This document shows positions 61,091 through 64,000 of a stretch of DNA of 64,000 bases, piece by piece. This DNA comes from Beroe forskalii (Eukaryota > Ctenophora > Nuda > Beroida > Beroidae): the NCBI GenBank assembly GCA_011033025.1, contig WFMF01000014.1:868001-932000 (forward strand). The letters are read 5' to 3'. The translations under genes and the position numbers were made by a program. Below the pieces are notes generated by a model, which was not told the origin of the DNA, searched no databases, and was given only the letters and a program-made list of their open reading frames with translations. The first letter of the stretch is position 1. Each line of letters opens with the position of its first letter.

Positions 61091-61949
61091 AAGTCTTTTC
61101 TGGTCACGAATCTTAGCCAGTGTATCTCTTCAGTTTTCCGATGCACCATATGGACTCTATCATACAAGTAAATTTATTATCCTATTTATTATGTTTAAAT
61201 TTCAGATTCTGGAGAAGCAGAGCCAGCTCATGACAGAGAAGTTAGGTGTCAGTAAAAGTGCAGCACTTTCTACATCCATGGAAATGCTGAGTTTGCTACA
61301 AGAAGCGAGACACGTCCAGGCACTACGGGTACACACATTTCATTATCAGTTCTTTTTATGATGACCTTTAACATCCTACTTCTTCATACTTTCATAGTAT
61401 GATATTTTGAAATTTCAAATCGAGATTAATTGAAACAGTAAGCATCAACATGGAATAGGCTGGATATCCTTGCTGATATAAACATGAAGTAAGCTGGATC
61501 TCCTTGCTGATAGAGTTCCCCCAGGAGCTGAACACACAGCTTGATATCGAGGGAGAGACGTTGCAATGGCAGGCTGAGCGTATTCAGCGGGAGGTAGACC
61601 TGCATGCTGCCCGGTATCAGACGGAGCAGCAGCGGAACCTGCAAGTTACCAGGTACATGTCCGCCCATTATAAGCCTATGTCTGCTCATCATTGGCCTAT
61701 GTTGCCCATCATACGCCGTATGTATGCCCATCATTGGCCTAAGTCTGCCCATCATTCGCCATATGTCTGCCGTATAACCGATGTACCTTATGTCTCATTC
61801 CCCAGTTAGTTGCTGCATACTTTACCGATACCATGATAACATCCTTATCTGCATCCGTAAAAGTTTTCAATGATATTGCCGAATTTGGCTGATATTGTAT
61901 TTTTACAATGCCATTGAAAACGTTGGTGTTGGGAGATTTTACATTTCCT

Positions 61950-62195
61950 TGACACCAGTACATCAGACTAGACATCCCTGACACCAGTACATCAGACTAG
62001 ACGTCTCTGACACCAGTACATCAGACTAAACTTTTCTGACACCAGTACACCAGTGTGCCTGACACCAGTATATCAGACTACGTGTCCCTGACACCAGTAC
62101 ATCAGGCTACGTGTCTTTGACACCAGTACATCAGGCTAAACTTCACTGACACCAGTGTCTCTGACACCATTACATCAGATTACCTTCCTCTGACA
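61950..62195 (+). repeat. ~27-bp minisatellite CTGACACCAGTACATCAGACTA
   Basis: Nine or so units of TGACACCAGTACATCAGACT with variable ends lie in the last MRPL17 intron. A shorter, more diverged version at 41800-41890 marks the outer end of the left arm. The inverted-repeat homology ends within this repeat on both sides. Confidence 0.75.
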
Positions 62196-62509
62196 ACAGC
62201 ATCCAGACTTTTAAACTTTTAAGTTGGGACCTAGAATCAAATCTGGAATCATAAGTAGCCCAACTCTAACATTATTAATAGCATATCCACATGTCTCCGC
62301 TTATTTCCTCCCAATGTCTCCTCCCTATGTCACTTTGTAATTCACCGCCTCACAGGGGAGAACAGACGATATCGTACAAGGCCCCTGAAAGGTTCGGCTA
62401 CCGCATCACTCTTCCTGAGTTTGCGCGAGATGACGGACTTTTGCCGGAGGACTACAATAACGGATATCAGCGACTCTATGAGAGGGTGGCTGCCGAAACT
62501 GCTGATTGA

Positions 62510-64000
62510 AATTTCTATTCGTATTTAGTCGATGAGAGATGTTTACATAGTTTGATGCTAAATTAGCTTTATCAAGCTCTTGGGATAATCTTGTTTATTT
62601 AATATCATGATGTTTTATTAGTTTATACTTCAATCTGTACTCTGTAGTTTTATTATCGACAATCATTGTTAAGATCATCTGCGATCAATTCCATAAAAAA
62701 TTGAGTGAAAATCCCTTATTTCGAAGAATTAACAATAGAAATTTGACTCTGGAAGCATATTTTGAACAATCAAACTTGTACAATTCCCCATCAACTTACA
62801 AAACTTGATGAAATCATTTTCATATGTAGGTATTTATTTTCATAACATTCATGACATCATTTTCACTCACAATTAATCGACAGGGATGATTGAAGGTGTT
62901 TCATCTTTAGGAACAATCAAGATAGCTTCATTGGAATTTGTAGTTTGCTCAAGCAAGACAGATCGGAGAATTGCCACTCGACAAAATGGTCCACATTTTC
63001 AGATGCATAGTCGTCAGACGCGGTGTGTAAGACTTTGAAAAGCCCGCGCCGCAGCTTCAATTACTGCTGCGCGCGCACGGCCGATCACATTTATTTCATG
63101 GCCGGGTACGTACGTGATGTGCATGTGGCTGATTTCAGTTCAAGGCACGGTTCAAGAATGCTGCTATTTTCAAAATCCCTGCACACATATGCGTTCACAA
63201 GAGGAAACTGGTTTCAAGTTATGGGGAACACGGGACAGCTCAGAAAACCCTTATTTAGACATCAGGCAGATTTTACGCTGGTATGCTGCCTGATTGTTTG
63301 AAAACAATACGCCCTTTTTGAAAGTCTTGGCTTATTTCATCCTCACTTCATTTGGACATTCATTAAATCGAACTTCGAGGCAGCTATTTAAGTATTTATC
63401 AGTTATCATTGTTATTAGTATAACTCCTGGCCTCATCTATCATACCTGTCTGAAAAGCCCAAGAATCAAGATGACAAACTGAAAACTTAGCTTGATGCTC
63501 GACCAAAACGAGGTGAGATTTCGTATTTACCGGGTGCAGGGGGGGGGGGGACACACCCATCCCGCATACCTTAAAGTAAGAACTAAGATACAACAAACTT
63601 TAATCCAACAATCTGATTTAAGATACTTCGAATGAAACGAATTAAGAAGTTCATTAAAATTGAATCATCGGCTTTATCCCCTCTTTTTACTCATAGTTTT
63701 AAACTTAACAACACTACTAATTATCGTAGGATGTTACCCTACCCTCGCGCGCGCGGCGCAACGTTCCACATTTGGACGTCACTTTGCGCCTTCCGCGAGG
63801 GTAGGGGGAAATACAACATCGTGTGCAGCAGAAAGTGCTGCACAATCTGATTGGTCGAGCGCGTACTACGTCATTATCATAAGCTAACGTATCGCGCTAC
63901 GAAACGACGTGCGCGCACCAATATTGCAAAAAATTGTCTGGTTGGGCAAATTGACTGAAATTTATTGGAAAAACTTTTGTCAAATGTTACACCATTGGAA
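62510..64000. other. Downstream flank of the inverted repeat
   Basis: I see no gene. A poly-G run lies at 63540-63550. At 63727-63808 a repeat also seen at 6741-6801 (TAGGATGTTACCCTACCCTC, CAACGTTCCACATTTGGACG) is present with an extra right side, CGCGAGGGTAGGGGG, that mirrors its start, so here it looks like a complete ~80-bp foldback. AATAAA-type signals for MRPL17 are not obvious in the first 200 bases. Confidence 0.45.

Larger units (their letters stand above)
54180..62190 (+). repeat. Right arm of the giant inverted repeat
   Basis: It is the complement of 41795-51330. Landmarks in order are the CTGCTGTTCTTTCTTTCTTT block, GGCATGGATCCAGCCC complement, MRPL17 exon 1 (55258), family C copy, the single TTAA at 56278, damaged palindrome, exons 2-7, then the GACACCAGTACATCAG minisatellite. 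Right-only insertions are 57926-58160, 58243-59208 and the 56-bp array at 60017-61090. Confidence 0.9.
55258..62509 (+). pseudogene. MRPL17: MRPL17-like gene, right copy with frameshifted exon 2
   Basis: Exons 55258-55368, 57383-57504, 59467-59553, 59680-59776, 59900-60051, 61206-61328, 61516-61652 and 62356-62509 have canonical borders and the same phases as the left copy. Together they would specify about 327 residues. Exon 2 is 122 rather than 123 bases: an A-run of four in the left copy is three here, putting a stop soon after residue 45. If that base is real, this copy is dead; if it is a sequencing error, this is the complete gene. Exon 8, absent from the left copy, gives GEQTISYKAPERFGYRITLP through YNNGYQRLYERVAAETAD-stop. 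Residues after about 190 (MTEKLGVSKSAALSTSMEML, ETLQWQAERIQREVDLHAAR) look helical or coiled-coil and exceed the normal ~175-residue animal bL17m. Codon differences from the left copy in exons 6-7 appear synonymous, suggesting past constraint. Confidence 0.7.

Noticed and set aside
41795..62190. CRISPR or bacterial repeat system reading of the many tandem and palindromic repeats
   Set aside because: Spliced animal genes surround them, no spacers of uniform unique sequence, no cas genes.

Overview
This is metazoan nuclear DNA: AT-rich, dominated by introns and transposon debris, with three recognisable spliced protein genes and one nuclear tRNA. CR1/L2-like LINE fragments, many TA-target MITEs and Harbinger-like elements suggest a marine invertebrate, but I cannot fix the phylum.

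Layout. 1-7.3 kb: no gene found, scattered repeats. 7.3-17.7 kb: a transposon graveyard of nested reverse-transcriptase elements, several copies of an unnamed ~490-bp repeat (called family A here), a near-perfect palindrome and a GGTACC-rich satellite broken by a LINE and a Harbinger MITE. 18.8-23.4 kb (+): exons 2 to last of GOLPH3 (Golgi PI4P effector), with MITEs in its introns. 25.15 kb (-): tRNA-Leu(UAA). 28.2-37.4 kb (-): a CDKL2-type kinase gene reconstructed over 11 exons with matching phases. 38.0-41.7 kb: a decayed LINE, repeats and a foldback element.

41.8-62.2 kb is the most unusual part: a giant imperfect inverted repeat. Arms of about 8-9.5 kb (roughly 41795-51330 and 54180-62190) flank a ~2.9 kb spacer. 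Each arm carries a copy of an eight-exon-type gene whose product I read as mitochondrial ribosomal protein bL17m (MRPL17) with a long extra C-terminal region. The left copy (-) has seven intact exons but no detectable last exon. The right copy (+) has all eight exons, but exon 2 lacks one base of an A-run and is frameshifted, and its intron 5 is filled by about 19 copies of a 56-bp repeat that carries an exon end and its splice donor.

The arms differ by clean transposon insertions whose empty sites are preserved in the other arm. These are a 2.36 kb TTAA-target element built around a ~350-bp-spaced series of AAAAAGTTGC hairpins, a 1.2 kb TAA-target Harbinger-like element, and a 235-bp TA-target MITE. 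The arms therefore have separate histories, either as an old inverted duplication or as two haplotypes joined head to head in assembly.

GOLPH3, CDKL2 and MRPL17 are unrelated housekeeping or signalling genes and do not form a pathway. I see no operon, CRISPR, phage or plasmid signal.
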